Made by a program: the position numbers and the translations under genes. This document shows, one piece after another, positions 37,432-47,279 of a DNA stretch of 64,000 nucleotides. Position 1 is the stretch's first letter; each line of letters begins with the position of its first letter. Under the pieces are notes generated by a model. It did no database searches, was not told the origin of the DNA, and saw nothing but the letters and a program-made list of their open reading frames with translations. The stretch comes from Pseudomonas serboccidentalis (GTDB lineage: Bacteria; Pseudomonadota; Gammaproteobacteria; Pseudomonadales; Pseudomonadaceae), in contig NZ_CP101655.1 in the NCBI RefSeq assembly GCF_028830055.1, forward strand, positions 186,001 through 250,000. The letters run 5' to 3'.

Positions 37432-38043
37432 ATGGCTTTTACCTTGCCTGCCTTGCCGTACGCCTATGACGCCCTGGAACCGCATATCGATGCGCAAACC
37501 ATGGAAATCCATTACACCAAGCACCACCAGACCTACATCAATAACCTCAACGCGGCAGTCGAAGGCACCGAGTTTGCCGAGTGGCCGGTCGAGAAATTGG
37601 TCGCCAGCGTTCAGCAACTGCCGGAAAAACTCCGCGCGGCAGTGATCAACCAAGGCGGCGGACACGCCAACCATTCGCTGTTCTGGGAAGTCATGGTGCC
37701 CAACGGCGGCGGCAAGCCAGGCGGTGTGCTGGCCGAGGCGATTGATGAACAACTGGGCGGGCTCGACAGTTTCAAGGAAGCGTTCACCAAAGCCGCGCTG
37801 ACCCGTTTCGGCAGCGGTTGGGCCTGGCTGAGCGTGACACCCGGCAAGCAGTTGGTGGTGGAGAGCAGCGGCAACCAGGACAGCCCGCTGATGAACGGCA
37901 ATACGCCGATTCTCGGTCTGGACGTCTGGGAGCACGCCTACTACCTGCGTTATCAGAACCGTCGCCCGGAATACATCAGCGCGTTCTACAACGTGATCAA
38001 CTGGCCTGAAGTCGCCGCGCGCTATCAGGCCGCACTGGTTTAA
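37432..38043 (+). CDS. sodA: Manganese superoxide dismutase
   Basis: A 203-residue Fe/Mn-type superoxide dismutase. Metal ligands are the histidine in HYTKHHQTY (near residue 27), the histidine in [10 protein letters not shown], and the Asp/His of DVWEHAYY. The segment [10 protein letters not shown] with Gln is typical of the manganese form. The operon position under a Fur-like box matches the P. aeruginosa iron-repressed sodM. The ATG was chosen within a slightly longer open frame. Confidence 0.95.
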   Translation: MAFTLPALPYAYDALEPHIDAQTMEIHYTKHHQTYINNLNAAVEGTEFAEWPVEKLVASVQQLPEKLRAAVINQGGGHANHSLFWEVMVPNGGGKPGGVLAEAIDEQLGGLDSFKEAFTKAALTRFGSGWAWLSVTPGKQLVVESSGNQDSPLMNGNTPILGLDVWEHAYYLRYQNRRPEYISAFYNVINWPEVAARYQAALV

Positions 38044-38073
38044 GTCATCTATAAAAACAATCCAAGGCTGACT

Positions 38074-38967
38074 ATGGGCACTGAAACACTGGCGATCGGC
38101 GGTGGGCGTATGTTTCGTTACGCGGTGGGATCGCTGTTGCTGCTGGCGGGCATGACCCTGTTGGTCGCGCACGGACTGGAATGGCTGGACCTGCCGCCGA
38201 AGCTGTCGCGGGCCTTGCAAGGTGGCGCGATCTGCGCCCTCGGTACGGCGCTCGGGGCGGTGCCGGTGCTGGTGATTCGGCGCATGCCGCAAATGCTCAG
38301 CGATACCCTGCTGGGGTTCGGTGCCGGGGTGATGCTGGCCGCGACGGCGTTCTCGCTGATCGTGCCCGGCATCGCTGCCGCCGAAAGTCTGGGCCTGACT
38401 CCCTGGGCCGCCAGCAGTCTGATCTGTTTCGGCATCATGCTCGGTGCGTTCGGCTTGTACCTGGTGGATCTGCGGCTGTCCGGCGCCTCACCGGAAATGC
38501 TCGTTGGCACTCTTGAGCACCCGGTTATTGCGCCACGGATCTGGCTGTTCGTCTTCGCGATCATTGCCCACAACATTCCCGAAGGCATGGCGGTCGGCGT
38601 GTCGGCCGGCGGCGGCATGCCCGACGCGGACAGTCTGGCGATGGGCATTGCCTTGCAGGACGTGCCGGAGGGGCTGGTGATTGCACTGGTGCTGGCCGGG
38701 GCGGGGATGTCGCGGGTCAAGGCATTCTTGATCGGTGCGGCGTCAGGTCTGGTGGAACCGGTGTTCGCGCTGCTGTGTGCGTGGCTGGTCAGTCTGGCAG
38801 AGTTGTTATTGCCGTTGGGACTGGCGCTGGCGGCGGGGGCTATGCTGCTGGTGGTGACACATGAGGTGATCCCCGAGTCGCGACGTAATGGTCATGACAA
38901 GCTGGCCAGTCTTGGCTTGCTGATCGGGTTCTGTCTGATGATGGTGATGGATACAGCATTGGGTTGA
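38074..38967 (+). CDS. ZIP-family metal transporter
   Basis: A 297-residue ZIP permease with about eight membrane helices. The metal-binding helices show AHNIPEGMAVGVSAGGG (helix 4) and ALQDVPEGLVIAL (helix 5). A further helix has VTHEVIPESRR. ZIP proteins import divalent metals such as zinc, iron or manganese. Position directly after Mn-sodA, 30 bases apart, suggests co-transcription and perhaps manganese supply, but specificity cannot be read from the sequence. Confidence 0.88.
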   Translation: MGTETLAIGGGRMFRYAVGSLLLLAGMTLLVAHGLEWLDLPPKLSRALQGGAICALGTALGAVPVLVIRRMPQMLSDTLLGFGAGVMLAATAFSLIVPGIAAAESLGLTPWAASSLICFGIMLGAFGLYLVDLRLSGASPEMLVGTLEHPVIAPRIWLFVFAIIAHNIPEGMAVGVSAGGGMPDADSLAMGIALQDVPEGLVIALVLAGAGMSRVKAFLIGAASGLVEPVFALLCAWLVSLAELLLPLGLALAAGAMLLVVTHEVIPESRRNGHDKLASLGLLIGFCLMMVMDTALG

Positions 38968-38971
38968 AGCA

Positions 38972-39067
38972 GATCAAAAGATCGTCCGAACGCGGGCCGA
39001 ACCTTCGGCAGCTCCTACAGGGAACGCATTCCAATGTAGGAGCTGCCGAAGGCTGCGATCTTTTGAT
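38972..39067. repeat. REP doublet (CTGCCGAAGGCTGCGATCTT variant), left arm rearranged
   Basis: The right arm is intact. The left arm reads GATCAAAAGATCG and then an inserted stretch before CCTTCGGCAGCTCCTACAGG, so the two parts of the arm are out of register. Confidence 0.82.
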
Positions 39068-39076
39068 GTTGACCTG

Positions 39077-39352
39077 TCAACCGCCTTCATCAAAATAGTT
39101 GTTGATCAACGCCACCAGCGCGTTCAGCGCTTCCTGTTCTTGATGGCCTTCGGTACTCAGATAGATCTTCGTGCCCTTGCCGGCGGCGAGCATCATCATC
39201 GCCATGATGCTTTTGCCATCGACCGTGGTCTCCGGCGTGCGACCCACTCTGATCGTGCAATCCGGATACTGGCCCGCCACGCCAACGAACTTGGCCGACG
39301 CCCGGGCATGCAGACCCAGTTTATTGATGATTTCGATTTCCAGAGCAGGCAT
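39077..39352 (-). CDS. ptsO: Nitrogen PTS phosphocarrier NPr
   Basis: A 91-residue HPr-like protein of the nitrogen phosphotransferase system. The phospho-histidine is His15 in KLGLHARASAKF, and the regulatory serine region is GKSIMAMMMLAA. It passes phosphate from PtsP to PtsN. It is the last gene of the rpoN-hpf-ptsN-rapZ-ptsO series and follows rapZ by 15 bases. Confidence 0.95.
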   Translation of the reverse strand: MPALEIEIINKLGLHARASAKFVGVAGQYPDCTIRVGRTPETTVDGKSIMAMMMLAAGKGTKIYLSTEGHQEQEALNALVALINNYFDEGG

Positions 39353-39367
39353 CGCGGTGTGAATCCT

Positions 39368-40225
39368 TTAAGTGAGGTCGCGGTGGCGAACCTGGACGTT
39401 CTTCAGGGTTTTCTGCAGGGCCTGACCCAGGCGTTCGGTCAGGTAAACGGAGCGGTGATGCCCGCCGGTGCAGCCAATGGCAATGGTGACATAGGCGCGG
39501 TTGCTCGCGGCGAAGCGCGGCAGCCATTTATTCAGATAGCCGAAGATATCCTGATACATCTCTTCGACTTCCGGTTGCGCCGCCAGATACTCGGCGACCG
39601 GTGCATCGAGACCTGATTGCGCGCGAAGTTCCGGCTTCCAGTACGGGTTGGGCAGGCAGCGTACGTCGAACACCAGGTCCGCATCCACCGGCATGCCACG
39701 CTTGAAGCCGAACGACTCGACCAGAAAGGCAGTGCCTGGCTCTGGCTGGTTCAGCAGGCGCAGCTTGATGGTGTCGCGCAACTGGTACAGGTTCAGATTG
39801 GTGGTGTTGACCTTGAGGTCGGCCAGGTCGGCGATCGGGCCGAGCAGGGCTGTCTCGTCCTGAATGGCTTCGGCCAGCGAGCGATTGGCGGTGCTCAAAG
39901 GATGGCGCCGACGGGTTTCCGAGAAGCGCTTGAGCAGGGTTTCCTCATCGGCATCCAGATAGACCACATCGCACTGGATGTGGCGGCTACGGACTTCTTC
40001 CAGCAGCTCGGGGAAGCGCGACAGGTGACTTGGCAGGTTGCGGGCATCGATCGAGACGGCCACCAGCGGCTGGGCCAGCTCGGTGTGAATCAGGGCGCGT
40101 TCGGCCAGTTCCGGCAGCAGGCCGGCCGGCAGATTGTCAATGCAGTAGTAACCGTTGTCCTCAAGGACATTCAATGCGGTGCTTTTACCCGACCCAGAGC
40201 GGCCGCTGACGATGATCAAACGCAT
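39368..40225 (-). CDS. rapZ: RNase adapter protein RapZ
   Basis: A 285-residue P-loop protein. Walker A is GRSGSGKST (residues 8-16) and the Walker B-like region is [24 protein letters not shown]. The C-terminal part with [19 protein letters not shown] is the RapZ-specific domain. In E. coli it controls GlmZ/GlmY small RNA decay and glucosamine-6-phosphate synthesis. In Pseudomonas the partners may differ. It starts 2 bases after the ptsN stop. Confidence 0.95.
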   Translation of the reverse strand: MRLIIVSGRSGSGKSTALNVLEDNGYYCIDNLPAGLLPELAERALIHTELAQPLVAVSIDARNLPSHLSRFPELLEEVRSRHIQCDVVYLDADEETLLKRFSETRRRHPLSTANRSLAEAIQDETALLGPIADLADLKVNTTNLNLYQLRDTIKLRLLNQPEPGTAFLVESFGFKRGMPVDADLVFDVRCLPNPYWKPELRAQSGLDAPVAEYLAAQPEVEEMYQDIFGYLNKWLPRFAASNRAYVTIAIGCTGGHHRSVYLTERLGQALQKTLKNVQVRHRDLT

Positions 40226-40227
40226 GA

Positions 40228-40692
40228 TTAGTGACCGTTTTGCTCGCTCAGGACGACCTGATACAAGGCTTCGTTGCTCGGTGCGCTGCGCAGTTTTTCG
40301 CGCACGTCCTTGCGATCGAGCATGCTGGCGATCTGGCGCAGTAATTCGAGGTGGGCATCGGTAGCCGCTTCCGGGACCAGCAGGACAAACAGCAGGTCAA
40401 CCGGTGCGCCGTCGATGGCATCGAAATCGATGGGGGCATCAAGGTGCATCAACGCGCTGATAGGCGCTTCGCAGCCTTTGAGGCGACAGTGGGGAATGGC
40501 GATGCCGTTGCCGAAACCGGTGGAGCCGAGTTTCTCACGGGCGATCAGCGCATCGAAGACATCCTGCATGGCCAGATCCGGCACTTCTTTATGGATGAGG
40601 TTGGCAATCTGTTCGAGGGCTTTCTTTTTACTGCCGCCCGGCACGTTCACCAGGGAACGGCCGGGGGTCAGGATACTTTCAAGTCGGATCAT
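40228..40692 (-). CDS. ptsN: Nitrogen regulatory PTS protein EIIA-Ntr
   Basis: A 154-residue EIIA of the fructose/Ntr type, phosphorylated at His68 (GIAIPHCR). It starts [17 protein letters not shown]. In pseudomonads it modulates sigma-54 promoters, polymer storage and potassium handling. It lies between hpf and rapZ on the minus strand, 12 bases after hpf. Confidence 0.95.
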   Translation of the reverse strand: MIRLESILTPGRSLVNVPGGSKKKALEQIANLIHKEVPDLAMQDVFDALIAREKLGSTGFGNGIAIPHCRLKGCEAPISALMHLDAPIDFDAIDGAPVDLLFVLLVPEAATDAHLELLRQIASMLDRKDVREKLRSAPSNEALYQVVLSEQNGH

Positions 40693-40704
40693 GGGTTGGG
40701 GGTG

Positions 40705-41013
40705 TTAACGACCGGTTGCGCCCTGGAGGAGGCTCTGGGTCTTTTCCTTATGCTTTTTGAGTTGGCGATCCAGCTTGTCGGTCAATGAGTCGATCGCAGC
40801 ATACATGTCGGTATCTTCTGCGTTGGCGACCACTTCGCTGCCGGGAATATGCAAGGTGGCTTCGATTTTCTGCTTCAGCTTTTCGACGCACATCGTGACT
40901 TGCACGTTGGTGATCTTGTCGAAATGGCGCTCCAATCGTTCGAGTTTCTCGTTGATGTAGGTGCGCAGAGGTTCGGTCACTTCCAGTTGGTGTCCACTGA
41001 TGTTGACTTGCAT
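40705..41013 (-). CDS. hpf: Ribosome hibernation-promoting factor (short form)
   Basis: A 102-residue HPF/RaiA protein, MQVNISGHQLEVTEPLRTYI..., which binds the 30S decoding region in stationary phase to inactivate ribosomes. It lacks the C-terminal dimerisation domain of long HPF. The ATG is preceded by GAAGGAGAAG. It lies directly downstream of rpoN with a 73-base gap, as in most gammaproteobacteria. Confidence 0.95.
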   Translation of the reverse strand: MQVNISGHQLEVTEPLRTYINEKLERLERHFDKITNVQVTMCVEKLKQKIEATLHIPGSEVVANAEDTDMYAAIDSLTDKLDRQLKKHKEKTQSLLQGATGR

Positions 41014-41086
41014 ACAGCTTCTCCTTCGTTGCCAGTGCATAAAGCGGCAGGCCGGATAGCCTGCCACTGGAACGCTGTAACGTGGC

Positions 41087-42580
41087 TTACATCAACCGCT
41101 TGCGTTCGCTCGAAGGCGCGATCCCGAGGGATTCGCGGTACTTGGCGACGGTGCGGCGAGCCACCTGAATGCCTTGTGCCTCCAGTAAACCAGCGATCTT
41201 GCTGTCACTCAACGGCTTTTTCTGATTTTCCGCTGCAACCAGTTTTTTGATGATCGCGCGGATCGCCGTGGACGAGCATTCGCCGCCTTCGGAGGTGCTG
41301 ACGTGGCTGGAGAAAAAGTATTTCAGTTCATAAATACCGCGTGGGGTATGCATGAATTTCTGGGTCGTGACCCGGGAAATCGTCGATTCATGCATGCCGA
41401 CCGCTTCGGCGATGTCGTGCAGGACCAACGGTTTCATCGCTTCGTCACCGTACTCCAGGAAGCCGCGTTGGTGCTCGACGATCTGTGTGGCGACTTTCAT
41501 CAGGGTTTCATTGCGGCTTTGCAGGCTCTTGATGAACCAGCGCGCCTCCTGCAACTGATTGCGCATGAAGGTGTTGTCGGCGCTGGTGTCGGCACGACGC
41601 ACGAACCCGGCGTACTGGGCGTTGACCCGCAGGCGGGGCACCGATTCCTGGTTCAGCTCGACCAGCCAGCGTTCGTTGTCCTTGCGCACGATGACGTCGG
41701 GCACCACGTACTCGGCTTCGCTCGATTCGATCTGCGAACCCGGGCGCGGATTGAGGCTCTGCACCAGTTCGATGACCTGGCGCAGTTCATCTTCCTTGAG
41801 CTTCATGCGCCGCATCAGTTGGCTGTAGTCGCGGCTGCCAAGCAGATCGATGTAATCGCTGACCAGACGCTTGGCTTCGTTCAGCCACGGGGTCTTGGCC
41901 GGCAGCTGACGCAATTGCAGCAGCAGGCACTCACCGAGGTTGCGCGCGCCGATACCGGCCGGTTCGAACTGCTGGATGCGGTGAAGGACGGCTTCGATCT
42001 CGTCCAGCTCGATATCGAGCTCCGGATCAAAGGCGTCGAGAATTTCTTCGAGGGTTTCGTCGAGGTAGCCCTGATTGTTGATGCAGTCGATCAGGGTCAC
42101 GGCGATCAGGCGATCGGTGTCGGACATCGGCGCCAGGTTCAATTGCCACAACAGATGGCTTTGCAGGCTTTCCCCGGCAGAGGTGCGGGTGGTGAAATCC
42201 CACTCGTCGTCATCGCTGCTGGGCAGGCTGCTCGCGCTGGTCTGGTAAACGTCTTCCCAGGCGGTATCGACGGGCAATTCGTTAGGGATGCGCTCGTTCC
42301 ATTCGCCGTCCTCCAGGTTGTCCACCGTCGGGGCGGTTTCCTGATAGGAGGGTTCCTGAATCTCGGTGTTGGTTTTTTGTTCGGCGTTGTCGGCCAAAGG
42401 ATCGGAGTTGTCGAAGTCGTCGCCTTCTTCCTGGCGTTCGAGCATCGGGTTGGATTCCAGGGCCTCCTGGATTTCCTGTTGCAGGTCCAGGGTGGACAAT
42501 TGGAGCAGGCGGATGGCCTGTTGCAGCTGCGGTGTCATCGTCAGCTGCTGGCCCATTCTCAAGACTAGCGATGGTTTCAT
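41087..42580 (-). CDS. rpoN: RNA polymerase sigma-54 factor
   Basis: A 497-residue sigma-54. The Gln-rich activator-response region is [20 protein letters not shown]. It is followed by an acidic region II (about residues 50-120), the core-binding domain, the HTH near 365-390 and the C-terminal RpoN box [10 protein letters not shown], which contacts the -24 element. The ATG at 42580 matches the universal N-terminus; the frame remains open upstream. It directs nitrogen, flagellar and alternative carbon genes. Confidence 0.97.
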   Translation of the reverse strand: MKPSLVLRMGQQLTMTPQLQQAIRLLQLSTLDLQQEIQEALESNPMLERQEEGDDFDNSDPLADNAEQKTNTEIQEPSYQETAPTVDNLEDGEWNERIPNELPVDTAWEDVYQTSASSLPSSDDDEWDFTTRTSAGESLQSHLLWQLNLAPMSDTDRLIAVTLIDCINNQGYLDETLEEILDAFDPELDIELDEIEAVLHRIQQFEPAGIGARNLGECLLLQLRQLPAKTPWLNEAKRLVSDYIDLLGSRDYSQLMRRMKLKEDELRQVIELVQSLNPRPGSQIESSEAEYVVPDVIVRKDNERWLVELNQESVPRLRVNAQYAGFVRRADTSADNTFMRNQLQEARWFIKSLQSRNETLMKVATQIVEHQRGFLEYGDEAMKPLVLHDIAEAVGMHESTISRVTTQKFMHTPRGIYELKYFFSSHVSTSEGGECSSTAIRAIIKKLVAAENQKKPLSDSKIAGLLEAQGIQVARRTVAKYRESLGIAPSSERKRLM

Positions 42581-42674
42581 GGCAGGGGCTAAACACCTTA
42601 TTCGCCGGCGCGCATGCGCCATCCACTACAGGGCGCCGGAGCGCCAAACTTAAGCAAATTATATGCCTGAAACT

Positions 42675-42717
42675 GTCGTGTTTGCCTAGAGCGCTGTAAC
42701 AATAAAAGCGTATAAAA
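42675..42717. repeat. Direct repeat copy 1 in the lptB-rpoN gap
   Basis: This 43-bp sequence ending AGAGCGCTGTAACAATAAAA GCGTATAAAA recurs at 42763-42805 with three mismatches; the last 30 bases are identical. The period is 88 bases. Confidence 0.85.
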
Positions 42718-42762
42718 CTTTGTTGACGCATCGCATCGAAGCGCGGTGAACATCTTTGAAGC

Positions 42763-42805
42763 GTCGTATCTGCCCAGAGCGCTGTAACAATAAAAGCGTA
42801 TAAAA
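42763..42805. repeat. Direct repeat copy 2 in the lptB-rpoN gap
   Basis: Second copy of the repeat at 42675-42717. Its GCGCTGTAAC (42779-42788) can also pair with GTTACAGCGC at 42819-42828. The 277-base gap between lptB and rpoN holds no gene. Confidence 0.85.
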
Positions 42806-42857
42806 AATCAGCTTCAACGTTACAGCGCCCGGACGGCTGGCCGAATGCGCTCGCGCT

Positions 42858-43583
42858 TTAGAGGCGGAACTCGTGGCCCAGGTACACTTCCTTGACCAGG
42901 TCGTTGGCCAGGATGGTCTCGGCGTCGCCTTCGGCGATCAGTTGACCGTCGTTGACGATGTACGCGGTTTCGCAGATATCCAGGGTCTCGCGGACGTTGT
43001 GGTCGGTGATTAGTACGCCGATGCCCTTGGCCTTGAGGTGGTGGATGATCTGCTTGATGTCGCCGACGGAGATCGGGTCGACACCGGCGAACGGTTCGTC
43101 GAGCAGGATGAACTTCGGTGCGGTAGCCAGGGCGCGGGCGATTTCCACGCGGCGGCGTTCACCACCGGACAGGCTCATGCCCAGGTTGTCGCGGATGTGG
43201 CTGATGTGGAATTCCTGCAGCAGGCTTTCCAGCTCTTTGCGGCGACCGGCCTTGTCGAGTTCCGTGCGGGTCTCGAGGATGGCCATGATGTTGTCGGCCA
43301 CCGACAGTTTGCGGAAGATCGACGCTTCTTGCGGCAGATAGCCGATACCGGCCTTGGCGCGGCCGTGCATCGGCTGGTGGCTGACGTCCAGATCATCGAT
43401 CAGCACGCGGCCCTGATCGGCCTGCACCAGGCCGACGATCATGTAGAAGCAGGTGGTCTTGCCGGCACCGTTCGGGCCGAGCAGGCCGACGATCTGGCCG
43501 CTGTCGATCGACAGGCTGACGTCACGCACGACCTGGCGGCTTTTATAGGCCTTGGCCAGGTGCTGGGCTTTCAGAGTCGCCAT
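42858..43583 (-). CDS. lptB: LPS export ABC ATPase LptB
   Basis: A 241-residue ABC ATPase driving LPS extraction from the inner membrane with LptFGC. Walker A is GPNGAGKTT, signature [15 protein letters not shown], Walker [13 protein letters not shown], and H-loop [10 protein letters not shown]. Its start overlaps the lptA stop by one base. It is the last LPS gene before rpoN. Confidence 0.96.
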   Translation of the reverse strand: MATLKAQHLAKAYKSRQVVRDVSLSIDSGQIVGLLGPNGAGKTTCFYMIVGLVQADQGRVLIDDLDVSHQPMHGRAKAGIGYLPQEASIFRKLSVADNIMAILETRTELDKAGRRKELESLLQEFHISHIRDNLGMSLSGGERRRVEIARALATAPKFILLDEPFAGVDPISVGDIKQIIHHLKAKGIGVLITDHNVRETLDICETAYIVNDGQLIAEGDAETILANDLVKEVYLGHEFRL

Positions 43584-44128
43584 TACTGGGCCTTCTCGTC
43601 GGTTTTCTTCTTCGGCTGGATCACCATGTCGATGCGTGGACGCGCCTCGGTGACCTTGTTGCCGGTAGCGCGGCCTGCGCTGGCCAGTTTTCTCACCGTG
43701 TCATAGACGATTTTCTCGCCCTGAGTGGTGTTGTTGTCCTTGTCGACAACCTTGGCCTTGTCGATCAGTACGACGCGGTTTTGCGCGGCGTGGTACTGGA
43801 TCGTCACGCCCCAGCCCTGTACAGGCTTGGTGTCGCCCTGGGTTTGCAGCTGCTCGAAGTAGGCAAGATTGCCCACCGACGTCACGACGTCGATGTCACC
43901 GGTCGGGGTGCGGGTGATGGTTACCGTGTTGCCTTTAACGATCATCGAACCCTGAGTGATGATCACATCGCCCTTATAGGTGGCAATGCCGTTCTTGTCG
44001 TCCAGTTGGGCGTCGTCGGCTTGAATGCGGATAGGTTGCTGCTGATCGTTCGGCAGAGCCCAGGCGCTCACGCTTCCCAGTGCTGCGCCCAGACTGAGCA
44101 AAATAGGGAGGGTTTTAACGAGCCTCAT
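43583..44128 (-). CDS. lptA: LPS transport periplasmic protein LptA
   Basis: A 181-residue OstA/LptA protein with a signal peptide ending at about WA-LP (residue 25). It is a beta-jellyroll bridge that carries LPS through the periplasm. The segment [21 protein letters not shown] is characteristic. Its start lies within the end of lptC (14-base overlap), and it is followed directly by lptB. Confidence 0.95.
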   Translation of the reverse strand: MRLVKTLPILLSLGAALGSVSAWALPNDQQQPIRIQADDAQLDDKNGIATYKGDVIITQGSMIVKGNTVTITRTPTGDIDVVTSVGNLAYFEQLQTQGDTKPVQGWGVTIQYHAAQNRVVLIDKAKVVDKDNNTTQGEKIVYDTVRKLASAGRATGNKVTEARPRIDMVIQPKKKTDEKAQ

Positions 44129-44687
44129 ACTGTCCTCTTACGTTCGATTGCAGGTGTATCCTGCTTTCCTTCAAATACGCCTTCATTCCCACGCCAGTCG
44201 ATACACCGCCAGCGCCGTCAATTCTAACGGGTTGCTCGGTCTGCGCATATTGCTGCTGAGGGAACACCGTCATGCGTGTGCTGGTGATCAGGGTGTCGCG
44301 GTTCTTTTCATCGGTGCGCTTGATACGTACCGAGTCGATCAGTTCTACCTGAGTTCCGTCAGGGTTCACTTCGCCGCGCTCGCTGGTCACGTGCCACGGG
44401 AATTCGGTGCCGCGGAACATGTTCAGGTCAGGCTTGGTGACCAGGGTCACATCCGTCGCTTTCAGGTGCTCGGCCTTGTCGGAGGTCATTTCGTATTGCA
44501 GCTTGCCATCCGGAAGGTATTGCAGGGTATGCGTGTTGGTGGCGTACCAGTCGATGGCAGTGTCTTCGACCTTGACCGGAGGTTTGTCGAGGAAACGCTC
44601 AGGGCTGATGTTCCAGTAGCCGACCGCCGCAAACATGGCGGCGATACAGCCGAACAGCAGGAAGTTGCGAAATTTTTTGCTAAACAT
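44115..44687 (-). CDS. lptC: LPS export protein LptC
   Basis: A 190-residue bitopic membrane protein with one N-terminal helix (about residues 7-25) and a periplasmic beta-jellyroll. It links LptBFG with LptA. The ATG giving MFSKKFRNFLLFG was preferred to a GTG four codons upstream because it fits the family start. The gene abuts kdsC and overlaps lptA. Confidence 0.92.
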   Translation of the reverse strand: MFSKKFRNFLLFGCIAAMFAAVGYWNISPERFLDKPPVKVEDTAIDWYATNTHTLQYLPDGKLQYEMTSDKAEHLKATDVTLVTKPDLNMFRGTEFPWHVTSERGEVNPDGTQVELIDSVRIKRTDEKNRDTLITSTRMTVFPQQQYAQTEQPVRIDGAGGVSTGVGMKAYLKESRIHLQSNVRGQYEAR

Positions 44688-44695
44688 GATTTGGC

Positions 44696-45220
44696 TCACA
44701 GGTACGCGGCGTTGGCCGCATCGAGGCGGCCCTGGGCGCGCAGGATCAATTCGCAGAATTCGCGGGCGGCGCCTTCGCCGCCGCGAGCCCGAGTGACGCC
44801 ATGGGCGTGCTCGCGCACGAAGTCGGCGGCATTGGCAACGGCCATGCCGAGGCCTACACGGCGGATCACCGGCAGGTCAGGCAAGTCGTCACCGAGATAG
44901 GCGACCTGTTCATAGCTTAGGCCCAGTTGCTGCAGAAGACCGTCCAGAACCACCAATTTGTCTTCGCGCCCCTGAAACAGGTGCGCGATCCCGAGGTTCT
45001 TCGCCCGGCGCTCGACCACTGGCGTCTTGCGACCGCTGATGATGGCGGTTTCGACGCCGGCGTTCATCAGCATCTTGATGCCTTGGCCGTCGAGGGTGTT
45101 GAACGTCTTGAATTCGCTGCCGTCTTCAAGGAAGTACAGGCGGCCGTCGGTGAGGACGCCGTCGACGTCGAAAACCGCCAGTTTGATCGCTTTGCCGCGC
45201 TGCAGCAGGTCGCTTGTCAT
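44696..45220 (-). CDS. kdsC: KDO-8-phosphate phosphatase
   Basis: A 174-residue HAD-family phosphatase of the C0 (capless) type. It removes phosphate from KDO-8-P in LPS inner-core synthesis. The nucleophile motif is FDVDGVLTDG with Asp18 and Asp20, and the metal motif is VAYLGDDLPDLPVI. It overlaps kdsD by 1 base at its start and precedes lptC. Confidence 0.95.
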   Translation of the reverse strand: MTSDLLQRGKAIKLAVFDVDGVLTDGRLYFLEDGSEFKTFNTLDGQGIKMLMNAGVETAIISGRKTPVVERRAKNLGIAHLFQGREDKLVVLDGLLQQLGLSYEQVAYLGDDLPDLPVIRRVGLGMAVANAADFVREHAHGVTRARGGEGAAREFCELILRAQGRLDAANAAYL

Positions 45221-46194
45221 TACATCACTCCTGCACGCAGCAGATCGGAGAGGTTGAAGGCGCCGATCGGGCGATCTTCTTCGTCCACGACAACCAGTGC
45301 GTTGATTCGGTGGTCTTCCATGATTTTCAGCGCTTCGGCGGCGAGCATCTCGGGGCGTGCGGTTTTGCCGTGCGCGGTCATGACCTGGTCGATGGTGGCG
45401 CTGCGGATGTCGATGCTGCGATCCAGCGTGCGACGCAAGTCGCCATCGGTGAAGATCCCGGCCAGTTTGCCGTCGGCTTCAAGAATCGCGGTCATGCCCA
45501 GGCCCTTGCGGGTCATTTCCATGAGCGCATCCTTGAGCAGGGTGCCGCGCTGTACTTGCGGCAGCTCCTGACCGGCGTGCATGACGTTTTCCACTTTCAG
45601 CAGCAGGCGTCGACCCAGTGCACCGCCCGGGTGGGAAAAGGCGAAATCTTCAGCGGTGAAACCCCGGGCTTCCAGCAGCGCTACCGCCAGGGCGTCGCCC
45701 ATGACCAGCGCGGCGGTGGTCGAGGAGGTCGGTGCCAGGTTCAGCGGGCAGGCTTCATGCTCGACATGCACGTTGAGGTTGACTTCGGCGGCCTTGGCCA
45801 GCGGCGACTGAGGATTGCCGGTCAAGCTGATCAACTGGATGCCCAGGCGCTTGATCAATGGCAGCAGGGTGACGATTTCGTTGGTCGAGCCCGAGTTGGA
45901 CAGGGCGAGGATCACATCGTCGCGGGTGATCATGCCCATGTCGCCATGGCTGGCTTCGGCCGGATGGACGAAAAACGCCGGGGTGCCGGTGCTGGCCAGG
46001 GTCGCAGCGATCTTGTTGCCGACGTGCCCGGACTTGCCCATGCCGACCACGACCACACGGCCTTTGCTGGCCAGAATCATCTCGCAAGCGCGTACGAAAT
46101 CGGCGTCGATATGGGGCAACAAGCCTTGTACGGCTTCCACTTCGAGGCGGATGGTGCGTTGTGCCGATTGAATCAGGTCGCTGGATTGGCTCAT
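45220..46194 (-). CDS. kdsD: Arabinose-5-phosphate isomerase
   Basis: A 324-residue enzyme with an N-terminal SIS domain (VVVGMGKSGHVGNKIAATLASTG, about residues 50-72) and two C-terminal CBS domains (about 205-320). It converts ribulose-5-P to arabinose-5-P for KDO synthesis. The ATG at 46194 gives the family start MSQSSDLIQSAQRTIRLE; the longer open frame is not supported. It is first in the kdsD-kdsC-lptCAB series and divergent from mlaFEDCB. Confidence 0.94.
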   Translation of the reverse strand: MSQSSDLIQSAQRTIRLEVEAVQGLLPHIDADFVRACEMILASKGRVVVVGMGKSGHVGNKIAATLASTGTPAFFVHPAEASHGDMGMITRDDVILALSNSGSTNEIVTLLPLIKRLGIQLISLTGNPQSPLAKAAEVNLNVHVEHEACPLNLAPTSSTTAALVMGDALAVALLEARGFTAEDFAFSHPGGALGRRLLLKVENVMHAGQELPQVQRGTLLKDALMEMTRKGLGMTAILEADGKLAGIFTDGDLRRTLDRSIDIRSATIDQVMTAHGKTARPEMLAAEALKIMEDHRINALVVVDEEDRPIGAFNLSDLLRAGVM

Positions 46195-46351
46195 GTCAGA
46201 AATCGTATAGCCCGATGAAAAGGCGGCGATTATAGCGGTTATGTTGAAAAGCCTCACGCAAGTTCGTCGTGCTTTGTCATTCCTCGTCACCAAAACCCTT
46301 AAAAAGTACCGTCGGGCCTGTCATATCGCTGAACTCGGACCAGCGTGGGCC

Positions 46352-46381
46352 TTGGGCGCTTGGGGTTTGCAGTGATATAGT
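46352..46381 (+). promoter_or_regulatory. Candidate promoter of the mla operon
   Basis: TTGGGC and TATAGT are separated by 18 bases, about 90 bases before mlaF, in the 275-base divergent gap with kdsD. Match to sigma-70 consensus is moderate. Confidence 0.45.
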
Positions 46382-46469
46382 TCGCCGCCAGTTCGGCCTG
46401 CCCGGGAGGTATGTGCTTTCCAAGGAAAGCCAGGCGTCCGAGTGAGAGGCTGCATCGCAAGGAGTTTAG

Positions 46470-47279
46470 ATGAGTGCCGATAACGCCTACGCGGTCGAGC
46501 TGAAGGGAGTCTCCTTCAAGCGCGGTGCGCGCAGCATTTTCAATAACGTCGATATTCGCATCCCGCGCGGCAAGGTTACCGGCATCATGGGGCCTTCCGG
46601 GTGTGGCAAGACCACGCTGCTGCGTTTGATGGGGGCGCAATTGCGTCCTTCCAGCGGCGAAGTCTGGGTCAACGGTCAGAACCTGCCGACGCTGTCGCGC
46701 AGTGATCTGTTCGATGCGCGAAAGCACATGGGCGTGCTGTTTCAGAGTGGCGCGCTGTTCACCGATCTCGATGTCTTCGAGAACGTCGCTTTCCCTCTGC
46801 GTGTTCATACCCAATTGCCGGATGAGATGATCCGCGACATCGTCCTGCTCAAATTGCAGGCGGTCGGTCTACGCGGCGCGATCGAGCTGATGCCCGACGA
46901 GCTGTCGGGGGGCATGAAGCGTCGTGTCGCCCTGGCCCGTGCGATTGCTCTCGACCCGCAGATCCTCATGTATGACGAACCGTTCGTCGGTCAGGATCCG
47001 ATCGCCATGGGCGTATTGGTCCGCCTGATCCGTTTGCTCAATGATGCGCTGGGTATCACCAGTATCGTGGTCTCTCACGACTTGGCCGAAACCGCGAGCA
47101 TCGCTGACTACATCTATGTAGTGGGTGATGGTCAGGTGTTGGGGCAGGGCACGCCGGACGAGTTGATGAATTCGGATGAGCCGCGTATCCGCCAGTTCAT
47201 GACCGGCAACCCCGATGGCCCGGTGCCGTACCATTTTCCAGCGACGGATTACCGCGCAGATCTTCTGGGGAAGCGCTGA
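46470..47279 (+). CDS. mlaF: Phospholipid transport ATPase MlaF
   Basis: A 269-residue ABC ATPase of the Mla system, which maintains outer-membrane lipid asymmetry by moving phospholipids between membranes. Walker A is GPSGCGKTT, signature [16 protein letters not shown], Walker [13 protein letters not shown]. Its stop overlaps the mlaE ATG by one base. First gene of mlaFEDCB. Confidence 0.95.
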   Translation: MSADNAYAVELKGVSFKRGARSIFNNVDIRIPRGKVTGIMGPSGCGKTTLLRLMGAQLRPSSGEVWVNGQNLPTLSRSDLFDARKHMGVLFQSGALFTDLDVFENVAFPLRVHTQLPDEMIRDIVLLKLQAVGLRGAIELMPDELSGGMKRRVALARAIALDPQILMYDEPFVGQDPIAMGVLVRLIRLLNDALGITSIVVSHDLAETASIADYIYVVGDGQVLGQGTPDELMNSDEPRIRQFMTGNPDGPVPYHFPATDYRADLLGKR

